Positions 1 through 5,465 of a stretch of DNA of 6,271 nucleotides are shown one piece after another. Under the pieces are notes generated by a model. The model searched no databases, was not told the DNA's origin, and was given only the letters and a program-made list of their open reading frames with translations. Both the position numbers and the translations under genes were made by a program. Source of the DNA: Rhodospirillales bacterium (GTDB taxonomy: Bacteria > Pseudomonadota > Alphaproteobacteria > Rhodospirillales > 2-02-FULL-58-16); NCBI GenBank assembly GCA_021775195.1, contig JAJFIG010000235.1:1-6271 (forward strand), read 5' to 3'. Each line of letters begins with the position of its first letter. The first letter of the stretch is position 1.

Positions 1-1165
1 AGTCGCGGTAGGCGATGGCCGGCTTCTTGACCGTCATGGCGTTGGTCTGGGTGGTTACCGCGGTGCCGGTGCTGTCGAGCAGACCTGTCGGGTCGACGGT
101 GATCGCCCGGGTGCCGTCGTCCTTGAACAGGATGGCGGTGCTGCTGTTGGCGCTGACTGCGATACGGTTGTTCGTGGTGTCGAAGTCGGAGTCGCTGGCG
201 ATGACCGCGGCGACCAGGGAGGCGACGTCCTGGGCGATGGTGGTGTTGGTGGTGACGTCGACCTGCTTGATGGTGGCGGTGTCCGCCGGCGTCGCGCCGG
301 TGGAGTTGAAGGCATAGGTGATGCCCTCGATGACCACGGTGGCGCCATCGGCCGGGCGCCGGATGCCGGTACCGGCGGCGTCGGTGATGTTGAACTCGAG
401 CTGGCCGGTGCTGGCATAGGTCAGGGCCGTCGGGACCGTCGCGTCCTCCAGGGTCAGAACCGCCGCGCCGGTGGGCGGATCAATGGAAACGTCCCACTGG
501 TTCTCGGTCTGGGATCGGGTGTAGGCGAAGCTCAGATTGGCGGCATTGCCGAGTGAATCGAAGAACTGGACGTCGGTCCGGTGACTGGTGCCGGCGACAG
601 CGTTGGCCGGCAGATTGGCGCCGATGCCGATCTGGCTGGTCGGCGACGCGGTGCCGCCGACGCTGCTGAGATTGACGGTCGAGAGATAATCGGTGGAAAC
701 GATGTTCTGGTTGGCGATGGTGAAGGCGGTATTGGCCGGGGTCACGTTGCCGCTGGCGTCGGTGGGCCAGGCCTGGAGGTAAAAGCCGGCGGTGTTGCGC
801 AGGAAGCCGTTGTTGTCCTGGAAAAACGACCCGGCGCGGGAGTACAGGAACTGGTTGCTGAGAGTCGGTACGGCGGCCTCGTTGACGACGAAGTAGCCGC
901 CGCCGGAAATGGAGATGTCGGTCGACGAGCTTGACGCCTGCAGCAAACCCTGGACGCCGGTGTCCTGGCGCGGCTTGGACTGGACGCCGCCGGCGGAGAA
1001 CAGGGTCGAGGAGGTCTGCTTGGTGACCAGGGTCTGGAAATCGACCCGGGTGTTCTTGTAGCCGACGGTGCTGACATTGGTGATGTTGTCGGATATGGCA
1101 CCCATGGCGCTGCTCTGGGCCGTCAGTCCGGATACGCCCGAAGCCAATGCTCCAAATAAACTCAT
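1..1165 (-). CDS. flgE: Flagellar hook protein FlgE (N-terminal 388 codons; 3' end beyond window)
   Basis: FlgE is the structural subunit that polymerises outside the cell into the curved hook joining rod and filament; it is exported by the flagellar type III system without a cleaved signal peptide. The frame is open from the ATG at 1165-1163 to the left edge, so the C-terminal part is missing. It starts MSLFGALASGVSGL and carries the rod/hook N-terminal signature DNITNVSTVGYKNTR at residues 26-40. ISGGGYFVVN (85-94) and YSRAGSFFQDNNGFLRN (108-124) are the conserved pair of the central hook/basal-body domain. DVQFFDSLGN (198-207) followed by ENQW is typical of the FlgE surface domain. Residues 230-388 are Thr/Ala/Asp-rich and fit a variable outer domain. 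It is the third gene of fliK-flgD-flgE, 70 bp after flgD. A distal-rod FlgG/FlgF is less likely given the FlgE-type DSLGN segment and its place after flgD. Confidence 0.95.
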   Translation of the reverse strand, partial: MSLFGALASGVSGLTAQSSAMGAISDNITNVSTVGYKNTRVDFQTLVTKQTSSTLFSAGGVQSKPRQDTGVQGLLQASSSSTDISISGGGYFVVNEAAVPTLSNQFLYSRAGSFFQDNNGFLRNTAGFYLQAWPTDASGNVTPANTAFTIANQNIVSTDYLSTVNLSSVGGTASPTSQIGIGANLPANAVAGTSHRTDVQFFDSLGNAANLSFAYTRSQTENQWDVSIDPPTGAAVLTLEDATVPTALTYASTGQLEFNITDAAGTGIRRPADGATVVIEGITYAFNSTGATPADTATIKQVDVTTNTTIAQDVASLVAAVIASDSDFDTTNNRIAVSANSSTAILFKDDGTRAITVDPTGLLDSTGTAVTTQTNAMTVKKPAIAYRD

Positions 1166-1170
1166 TGTCG

Positions 1171-1178
1171 TCCTCCTT
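1171..1178 (-). promoter_or_regulatory. Ribosome binding site of flgE
   Basis: The minus strand reads AAGGAGGA five bases before the flgE ATG. This is a near-perfect Shine-Dalgarno sequence, the strongest in the window. It fixes the start codon and fits the high synthesis rate expected for the most abundant hook protein. Confidence 0.85.
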
Positions 1179-1235
1179 CAATTCTCCGGCCGATGCGCCG
1201 GGTGCTAATCCGTGTTTTTCATCACCGCCCGGCGG

Positions 1236-1931
1236 TCATCCCTGGGGCGGCGGGTCCGCTTTGGGCGGGGTCTCCTTGATCAGGTGCACATCATCCATGG
1301 AGACCGCGACGTCGCCCATGAACAGCGATACCTTGCCGTCGTCGACGCCTCCTCCGGTGACGCGGCCGAAGACGGTCTGTTCGACGGTCTGCAGATTGCC
1401 GGCCCGGTCGAGGGCACCGACAATCACTGTATAGGCACCGTCGGGCTGCGGCGTGCCGATGCTGTCGAGGCCGTCCCAAACGAAATTGTGCTTGCCGGCC
1501 CCGGCATCGCCCTCGGCGGTGAACACCGTCAGGCCGGCGGAATTGCGGATGCTGATGGTGACGTCGCTGGCATTGGTGTCGAGGCTGTATGTGAACTCGG
1601 CGTGGCCGTCCTCGAGGGGTACCGTGTCACCGGTGGCCTCGATGGTGTTGCCGATGAAGCCGACCATGGTGGAAACCTGCGAGGTCTCCTGCAGGTCGAG
1701 GAGCTTTTCAAGGTTGGCGTTCTGCTTGATCTGCTGCTCGACGCTGGCGAACTGGACCAACTGCTGGGTGAATTCATTGGAATCCAGCGGATCCAGCGGA
1801 TCCTGGTTCTTGAGCTGGGCGACCAGCAGGTTGAGGAACCGGTTGAGGTCCTCCTGAAGCTGAGCTTCGGAGACAACGGCGCCGCTGTTGGGGCCGAGGC
1901 CGGCTGTGCTCTGAGTGGAACCAAGAATCAT
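1236..1931 (-). CDS. flgD: Flagellar hook capping/scaffolding protein FlgD
   Basis: FlgD forms the temporary cap at the tip of the growing hook, lets FlgE subunits fold and insert there, and is displaced when the hook is finished. The 231-residue product has the family's usual length. Its N-terminal signature runs from about residue 32 to 67, with FLNLLVAQLKNQDPLDPLD (32-50) followed by EFTQQLVQFASVEQQ (53-67). MVGFIGNTIEA (89-99) leads into the mixed beta domain, and the FlgD Ig-like segment appears as GKHNFVWDGLDSIG (146-159) then PDGAYTV (163-169). The end returns to strand-rich sequence (VSLFMGDVAVSMDDVHLI, 201-218), closing with a Pro-rich tail. GAAGGGA lies 9 bases before the ATG. The gene starts 30 bp after fliK and is followed by flgE, a classic hook arrangement. 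Confidence 0.95.
   Translation of the reverse strand: MILGSTQSTAGLGPNSGAVVSEAQLQEDLNRFLNLLVAQLKNQDPLDPLDSNEFTQQLVQFASVEQQIKQNANLEKLLDLQETSQVSTMVGFIGNTIEATGDTVPLEDGHAEFTYSLDTNASDVTISIRNSAGLTVFTAEGDAGAGKHNFVWDGLDSIGTPQPDGAYTVIVGALDRAGNLQTVEQTVFGRVTGGGVDDGKVSLFMGDVAVSMDDVHLIKETPPKADPPPQG
1782..1803. repeat. Short tandem repeat inside flgD
   Basis: The 9-bp unit ATCCAGCGG occurs twice in direct succession (1782-1799), followed by a partial third ATCC. It encodes the DPLDPLD part of the conserved FlgD signature, so the repeat is explained by the protein sequence and does not look like an insertion. Confidence 0.5.
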
Positions 1932-1940
1932 CGAGTATTC

Positions 1941-1947
1941 TCCCTTC
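1941..1947 (-). promoter_or_regulatory. Ribosome binding site of flgD
   Basis: GAAGGGA on the minus strand lies in the 30-bp fliK-flgD gap, nine bases before the flgD ATG. There is no room for a separate promoter, so flgD is presumably co-transcribed with fliK. Confidence 0.6.
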
Positions 1948-1961
1948 CGTCGATCCTGCCG

Positions 1962-3719
1962 TCAGGCGCGGATGTCAATGCGCCCGTCGGGCCGGATGCC
2001 GTCGCTCCATTCGGCCGCGAGGGCGGACTGGAGGGCATCCTCGCCGGCCTCCGCATCAAGGAGAGCGGCGTCGGCGGGTTGGCCGTTGGTTTCGTCAGCG
2101 GCGGTTTCCTGGCCACCCTGCTCACGCAGGTTGAAACTCAGGTCACCGGTGTTGGTCTGCAGGCCCGCTTCCTGGAGGGCGCGTTCGAGTTCGCGGGAAT
2201 CCCGTTGCAGAAGATCCAGCGTGTCCTTGTTGTCGGCGGTCACCACCGCCTGGACCCTGCCGTCATGGCCGACCTCGAGCTGGACATCGATGCGGCCGAG
2301 GGTGGCGGGCTTGAGCTGGATGTTGATTTTGTCCACGCCCGCCTTGACGGCTCGGGTGATCTGCACCGAAACCTGGTCGGCCACCGACTGCGGCAGGGGA
2401 GTGGCGCGATGGGGGGTGGTGGCCTGGGCGGGCGTGGTGTTCTGGGTCGGCGTTGTATCGCCGGTGTTTCCGGGCAGGGCCGAGACGGGAGAGCCGTCCG
2501 GCCCAAGGGCCTGAACCTGGGGCGCAGCCTGGTTGACGAGGGGCGCCGACGGGGCGGCGGCGGCACGGGCGGCGGTGGCGGCAATGGCCTGAGCCGCCTG
2601 GGCGGCGGATGCCTGGCTCTGGCCGTTTCCGTTGGTGCCTGCGTTGGCTGCCGGATTGAGGCCGGTGGCCACCGTTCCATGGGCGGGGGGCTGTGCGCGC
2701 TGGGAGGCCGTGGCGGTTTCGGCCGCCGTCGCTGCGGCGGGGACAAGGGTCGACCCGGGCTGGGAGGCGACGGTACCGGCGTTGGTGACACTGACCCGGA
2801 CATCGAGGGGATTGCCCTCGCCGACCAGGCGTGACAAGGACGCCGCCTGCCGGGCAGCACCGCTGGTGGGCGCGGAACTCTCGCCGCCGGCCTGGGCCTG
2901 CTGACCGGCGTTGGCCTGGGGCTGACCCTGCTGGTGGGCGTTGGTGTTGGTTTGCGAGCCGCCGGCGTTGCCGCCGGTGGCCGAAGAATGCTTGCCGACG
3001 GCGGCCAGGGCCGTGGTCAGTCCGTCGACGGCATTGGCACGCCCGGTCTCGCCCTCACCGGGAAGGTTGGCGGACTGGGCCACGGCCAACAGGCCGGCAA
3101 GGACCTGGTTGGCCTGCTGGGTGGGGACATCGCCCGGAGTAGTGGCGACGGTGGTGTTCGCCGTTGCGCTGTCATCGGCTGCCGCCGTGCCGGTATCGGC
3201 TGGGGCATTGGCGGTGGTGTCATCGGCGGGCTTTTGCGCCGGCGTTTCGGCGGCGGGCTTGTCCTGGGGCGATGCATCGTGAGTGCCGTGGTCGTCGTTC
3301 GGCGCCGAATCCTCGCCGTGGGAGGCGTAGCCGTCGCGTTCGCCGCCCAGCGCGTCATCGCGGGAACCGATTTCGCCGGCGCCGTGATCATCGTTGTCGC
3401 TGCCCTCCGGGGGCGCGCGGCCGTCTTCGCGATAGGCGGCTTCCCTGGCCGGTGTCTTCGCTCGCCCGCCGTCATCGTCGAAGTGACGGTCGGCGTCGTC
3501 GGCGGGAAGGGCGCGTTCGGCGTCATCGGGTAGGGAGGTGACGCCCTCGCGGTCGGTCATGACATTGAAACCGCTCTCGATGCGCACGCCGGTGGTCTTC
3601 AGGAGATCGACGAAGCTGAGCGAAAAGTCCTTCGTGTCGACGGGCGCGTCGCCGTCCTTCCTGGAAAGCAGCGACGCGGTTCCGGAGCCTTCTGTCTGCT
3701 TGATCGACGAAACGTCCAT
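1962..3719 (-). CDS. fliK: Flagellar hook-length control protein FliK
   Basis: FliK is a secreted ruler. It is exported during hook growth, and its C-terminal domain contacts the export gate protein FlhB to switch export from hook to filament proteins. The 585-residue product has the expected two-part design. Residues 1 to about 440 are low-complexity linker rich in Ala, Gly, Thr, Gln, Asp and Pro, and an acidic stretch near residues 60-150 is followed by an Ala/Gln/Thr part. The conserved C-terminal domain covers about residues 442-535: SVADQVSVQITRAVKAG, then the family motif LKPATLGRIDVQLEV (469-483), then a helix with LLQRDSRELERALQEAGL. A polar tail of 50 residues follows. N-terminal DFSLSFVDLLKTTGVRI (residues 31-47) is less repetitive and may be part of the export signal. 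AGGGAAGG lies 9 bases before the ATG. A sigma-54 promoter lies just upstream, and flgD follows after 30 bp. Confidence 0.93.
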   Translation of the reverse strand: MDVSSIKQTEGSGTASLLSRKDGDAPVDTKDFSLSFVDLLKTTGVRIESGFNVMTDREGVTSLPDDAERALPADDADRHFDDDGGRAKTPAREAAYREDGRAPPEGSDNDDHGAGEIGSRDDALGGERDGYASHGEDSAPNDDHGTHDASPQDKPAAETPAQKPADDTTANAPADTGTAAADDSATANTTVATTPGDVPTQQANQVLAGLLAVAQSANLPGEGETGRANAVDGLTTALAAVGKHSSATGGNAGGSQTNTNAHQQGQPQANAGQQAQAGGESSAPTSGAARQAASLSRLVGEGNPLDVRVSVTNAGTVASQPGSTLVPAAATAAETATASQRAQPPAHGTVATGLNPAANAGTNGNGQSQASAAQAAQAIAATAARAAAAPSAPLVNQAAPQVQALGPDGSPVSALPGNTGDTTPTQNTTPAQATTPHRATPLPQSVADQVSVQITRAVKAGVDKINIQLKPATLGRIDVQLEVGHDGRVQAVVTADNKDTLDLLQRDSRELERALQEAGLQTNTGDLSFNLREQGGQETAADETNGQPADAALLDAEAGEDALQSALAAEWSDGIRPDGRIDIRA

Positions 3720-3728
3720 GATAAGAGC

Positions 3729-3736
3729 CTTCCCTC
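3729..3736 (-). promoter_or_regulatory. Ribosome binding site of fliK
   Basis: AGGGAAGG on the minus strand stands nine bases before the fliK ATG. It lies within the short leader (about 30 nt) predicted from the sigma-54 promoter at 3761-3777. Confidence 0.65.
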
Positions 3737-3760
3737 AACAACGGGGTCCACTCCTAACCA

Positions 3761-3777
3761 AGCAAACGGCGGGCCAA
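3761..3777 (-). promoter_or_regulatory. Sigma-54 (-24/-12) promoter of the fliK-flgD-flgE operon
   Basis: The minus strand reads TTGGCCCGCCGTTTGCT. Against the sigma-54 consensus YTGGCACGRNNNTTGCW it keeps every conserved base except the A after TGGC and the R after ACG. The GG (-24) and GC (-12) dinucleotides have the required 10 bases between them. The predicted transcription start is near 3750, giving a leader of about 30 nt to the fliK ATG. In alphaproteobacteria such as Caulobacter, hook genes are read from sigma-54 promoters activated by FlbD with IHF. The IHF-like site and inverted repeat upstream fit that scheme. Seen directly: the motif and its spacing. Inferred: its use. Confidence 0.8.
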
Positions 3778-3792
3778 CTGATGGGTATTTTT

Positions 3793-3805
3793 TAAGGCTT
3801 TGAAA
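3793..3805 (-). promoter_or_regulatory. Candidate IHF binding site upstream of the sigma-54 promoter
   Basis: The minus strand reads TTTCAAAGCCTTA, matching the IHF consensus WATCAANNNNTTR except for one base in the conserved part. It is embedded in an A/T-rich island (about 3786-3822) that stands out in a GC-rich window. It lies about 45-55 bp upstream of the predicted start, between the promoter and the upstream inverted repeat, where a DNA bend would bring an enhancer-bound activator to sigma-54 polymerase. Confidence 0.55.
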
Positions 3806-3828
3806 AATAAAAAGAAAATTAGAGAAGC

Positions 3829-3838
3829 GCGGATCCGC
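3829..3838. repeat. 10-bp perfect palindrome in the fliK upstream region
   Basis: GCGGATCCGC is a perfect palindrome between the IHF-like site and the larger inverted repeat. Its role is unknown. A palindrome this short could be chance in GC-rich DNA. Confidence 0.3.
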
Positions 3839-3857
3839 CGCAGGGTAAATACGAAGC

Positions 3858-3903
3858 CACCCGGCAATTCCTGCTGGCCCAGGTGGTCAATTTCTGCCGG
3901 GTG
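3858..3903 (-). promoter_or_regulatory. Candidate enhancer: inverted repeat upstream of the hook operon
   Basis: Two exact 9-bp arms, CACCCGGCA (3858-3866) and TGCCGGGTG (3895-3903), face each other across 28 bp. Each is followed inward by an A/T-rich patch containing AATT. The repeat lies about 108-153 bp upstream of the predicted sigma-54 start, the usual distance for a bacterial enhancer. By analogy with paired ftr sites for FlbD in Caulobacter, these could be activator sites. I have not matched them to a verified consensus, so the activator's identity is inference. The gap between arms also contains CCTGCTGGCCCAGG, a partly symmetric sequence. Confidence 0.45.
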
Positions 3904-3918
3904 ACGAGTACACGACCT

Positions 3919-3948
3919 AAAAAAGGCGGCCTTCCCGGGAAGGCCGCC
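3919..3948 (-). terminator. Intrinsic terminator after the unknown helical-protein gene
   Basis: A perfect 24-bp palindrome with arms GGCGGCCTTCCC and GGGAAGGCCGCC (3925-3948) is followed on the minus strand by six T residues (3924-3919). A GC-rich stem plus a T run is a textbook Rho-independent terminator for transcription coming from 4839. It separates that gene from the fliK operon, supporting independent expression of the two units. Confidence 0.85.
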
Positions 3949-3968
3949 ACGAAGGCGCTGTCTGGAGT

Positions 3969-3985
3969 CCGCCGGTCTCCGGCGG
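3969..3985 (-). repeat. Second hairpin between the stop codon and the terminator
   Basis: CCGCCGG and CCGGCGG form a perfect 7-bp stem around a three-base loop, eight bases past the TAA of the upstream gene. No T run follows, so it is probably not a terminator itself. It could protect the mRNA 3' end or help polymerase pausing ahead of the terminator at 3919-3948. Confidence 0.5.
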
Positions 3986-3993
3986 GGCCGTGA

Positions 3994-4839
3994 TTAGGTC
4001 AGCAGATCGAGCACCGTCCCCTTGGTCACTTGGGGTGGTTTGAGCAGGGTCTCGGACAAGGTGTCGGCGCGGGCCTGGGCCGCTTCGAAGGCCAGGGACA
4101 GGGTCTGAAGGAATCGTCCGTGCTTGATACGGAGTTTCTCGATCTCGGCCAGTTTCTCGCTGGTTTCCGCCACCTGCACGGCTTCGATCTGGAGAGTGAC
4201 GCTGGTCAGCTTGTCCGACACACTGTTCTTGAAATCGATGGCGTTGTCGGCGTTGATGACAAGGATCGCCTGACTGGCCTGAATATCGGCAAGCGCGGTG
4301 GCGACGGCGGCCTCGCGCTCGGCGCCGGTGGCATAAGAGGCGTAATCGTTGATGGCAAAGCCGTCGCGGCGCTCGTCGTCGAGGCCGTCATTGACATTGA
4401 AGCCAATGGTATAGCCGTTCAGCCGCTTGAGGTTCTTTACGTCACTGTCCAACTGGCCGAGAAGACTGTCGAAGGCGGCGGCGTCGGTGCCGCTGGCCAG
4501 GGTCTGCAGGTCGCCGAGGTCGCCGATGAGCCCGTTGACCGACTTGACGTTGAACAGGGCGTCGGCGGCGTACTGGTTGACAAACGGCTGCTGCCGTTCG
4601 AGGCGCTTTCTCTCCAGCTCCAGGAAGACGTCGACGTTGTTGACGACCGTTTCCTCGTTGATCTTGTCGATCTTGCCAGCAAGCTGTTTGATGAGCTGGT
4701 TCTGCAGGATGTTGAACTGGAGCTCGAAGTTCGGGCGCCCGGCGGTAATCCCTAACCGGCCGATGCTCTGGCCAAGGGAGAAGCGCTCGTTCTGCTCCAG
4801 AAAAAAGGTTCCGATACCAACCATGACAATACCCAACAC
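3994..4839 (-). CDS. Hypothetical helical protein of the flagellar locus
   Basis: I do not recognise a family for this 281-residue product. It opens with a short hydrophobic stretch (LGIVMVGIGTFFL, residues 2-14), followed by charged and polar sequence with long predicted helices: FELQFNILQNQLIKQLAGKI (38-57), VFLELERKRLERQQ (71-84) and a continuous helical C-terminal third (about 205-266) with heptad-like Leu/Ile/Val spacing and many Lys/Glu pairs. The middle (about 140-170) is Gly/Asn/Asp-rich. The hydrophobic start is too short for a certain membrane anchor. The start used is GTG (4839-4837), with TTAAGG about 8 bases upstream; an in-frame TGA lies 11 codons further upstream. An ATG at codon 6 (4824-4822) is an alternative. 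The long helical ends loosely recall axial proteins such as flagellins, but I see no diagnostic motif. It has its own terminator and lies between flbT and the hook operon. Confidence 0.75.
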   Translation of the reverse strand: MLGIVMVGIGTFFLEQNERFSLGQSIGRLGITAGRPNFELQFNILQNQLIKQLAGKIDKINEETVVNNVDVFLELERKRLERQQPFVNQYAADALFNVKSVNGLIGDLGDLQTLASGTDAAAFDSLLGQLDSDVKNLKRLNGYTIGFNVNDGLDDERRDGFAINDYASYATGAEREAAVATALADIQASQAILVINADNAIDFKNSVSDKLTSVTLQIEAVQVAETSEKLAEIEKLRIKHGRFLQTLSLAFEAAQARADTLSETLLKPPQVTKGTVLDLLT

Positions 4840-4849
4840 CCGTCCGGCC

Positions 4850-4915
4850 TTAAGCCGGCGGCGTGTCCTTCAGGGGGTCCTGATTGAAGGGAGGGGTGAC
4901 GATCTTATACCACAT
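4850..4915 (-). CDS. Possible 21-residue small ORF upstream of the unknown gene
   Basis: An ATG at 4915-4913 opens 21 codons (starting MWYKIVTPPFN, ending in a Pro/Asp-rich tail) closed by TAA at 4852-4850. GGAA lies five bases before the ATG. The stop codon overlaps the TTAAGG that serves as the ribosome site for the GTG at 4839, an arrangement compatible with translational coupling or a leader peptide. Against it, the frame is very short, and an extended -10-like element (4904-4912) lies inside it and could be a promoter for the next gene. Function unknown. Confidence 0.3.
   Translation of the reverse strand: MWYKIVTPPFNQDPLKDTPPA
4904..4912 (-). promoter_or_regulatory. Possible extended -10 promoter for the unknown gene
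   Basis: The minus strand reads TGGTATAAG, which matches the extended -10 pattern TGnTATAAT except for the last base. No convincing -35 hexamer lies 16-18 bases upstream. Initiation would fall near 4897, some 58 bp before the GTG at 4839. It is incompatible with full expression of the small ORF from this same start. Confidence 0.3.
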
Positions 4916-4935
4916 ATCGGTTCCAAATGCCATCC

Positions 4936-4947
4936 GTTGCCGGCAAC
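4936..4947. promoter_or_regulatory. 12-bp perfect palindrome, possible operator
   Basis: GTTGCCGGCAAC is a perfect palindrome between flbT and the unknown gene, 21 bp before the small ORF and next to the -10-like element. Its core CCGGCA/TGCCGG also forms part of the inverted repeat upstream of fliK, so a shared regulator is conceivable. The length and position suit a dimeric DNA-binding protein. No regulator can be named. Confidence 0.35.
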
Positions 4948-4988
4948 CGTCAGGGCGCCAGCCCACCGGATCATCAGACCAGAGCCGG

Positions 4989-5004
4989 GTTAAATTTGGG
5001 TAAA
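4989..5004 (-). promoter_or_regulatory. CtrA-like box downstream of flbT
   Basis: The minus strand reads TTTACCCAAATTTAACC from 5004, that is TTTA-N7-TTAACC, one mismatch from the CtrA consensus TTAA-N7-TTAA and carrying the frequent trailing CC. CtrA controls flagellar genes across alphaproteobacteria. The site lies in the gap that must drive the unknown gene. One mismatch in an A/T-rich patch could be chance. Confidence 0.35.
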
Positions 5005-5033
5005 CCCCAAGAAATCCGGGGCTTGGAGGGGTT
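5003..5033 (-). terminator. Weak hairpin after flbT
   Basis: Directly after the flbT stop, AACC pairs with GGTT and CCAAG with CTTGG, with a three-base bulge and a 10-base loop. Only three T residues follow. This is at best a weak terminator, and readthrough from flbT into the next gene is possible. Confidence 0.3.
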
Positions 5034-5459
5034 CTAGGCGGTGTCGTTGGAGGGCGCCGGGCGCATGTTGGCGCCGGCCAGTTCCATCAACTCCTCTTCG
5101 TGCTTGAGCAGCTTCTGCGCCGCCTTGAGCCCCTTATAGAGATGATCCTCGCGCACCGCCGCGGTGATTTTTTCAACGATCGGCGCCGAACTGGGGCTGG
5201 CCTGGGCATAGTCGCGGAGATACTGGTCGAACACCGACAGGTAATGGGGCTTCTTCTCGGGGAAGATATAGGCGCATTGGAGGGCGAAATAGATTCGTGA
5301 CGCCGGGGTGACGCTATCCTTTTCGGACATCACCTCCTTTTCGCGCAGGATCGCCGACTTGTTGTGGATCAGCAGCTTGGTGTTGGGGCCGGAATTCTCG
5401 ATTGCGGCACCGTTAATGATGAGCTTGTCGCCCGATTTGATTTCTATCATCAAGGGCAA
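5034..5459 (-). CDS. flbT: Flagellin synthesis regulator FlbT
   Basis: FlbT is a small cytoplasmic protein of alphaproteobacteria. In Caulobacter it binds flagellin mRNA and blocks its translation until the hook is complete; in some relatives it acts positively. The 141-residue length is typical. The conserved N-terminal half is plain: MPLMIEIKSGDKLIINGAAI (1-20), then LLIHNKSAILREKEVM (29-44), then RIYFALQCAYIFPE (55-68). The C-terminal half is helical and ends in a variable tail. The start is TTG (5459-5457): CAGGAGA lies six bases upstream and the family's usual MPL beginning is kept, whereas the first ATG (codon 4) would be 15 bases from that site. Unlike many relatives, flbT here is flanked by an unknown gene and a sugar cytidylyltransferase, with no flaF or flagellin gene visible. 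Confidence 0.93.
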   Translation of the reverse strand: MPLMIEIKSGDKLIINGAAIENSGPNTKLLIHNKSAILREKEVMSEKDSVTPASRIYFALQCAYIFPEKKPHYLSVFDQYLRDYAQASPSSAPIVEKITAAVREDHLYKGLKAAQKLLKHEEELMELAGANMRPAPSNDTA

Positions 5460-5465
5460 GGCCGG

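Noticed and set aside
480..1181. A 233-codon minus-strand frame overlapping flgE
   Set aside because: It is out of frame with the clear FlgE sequence, which is open to the left edge, and its product is Arg/His/Gln-rich, typical of a frame-shifted shadow.
1212..2834. A 540-codon plus-strand open frame opposite flgD and fliK
   Set aside because: It is antisense to two clearly recognisable genes, its product is Gly/Val/Leu/Arg-rich without any known motif, and long antisense frames are expected where GC-rich codon bias removes stop codons.
2934..3533. A 199-codon plus-strand frame opposite the fliK linker
   Set aside because: Antisense to low-complexity FliK sequence; the product is Gly/Arg/Val-rich and shows no domain.
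4030..4755. A 241-codon plus-strand frame opposite the unknown gene
   Set aside because: The minus-strand frame is longer, uses Lys/Glu/Asn-balanced protein-like sequence, and ends at a matching terminator. The plus-strand product is a Gly/Val/Asp-rich mirror of it.
4936..4963. TGGC...TTGC pair in the flbT-unknown gene gap as a sigma-54 promoter
   Set aside because: GG and GC are separated by 13 bases instead of 10, which sigma-54 does not tolerate.
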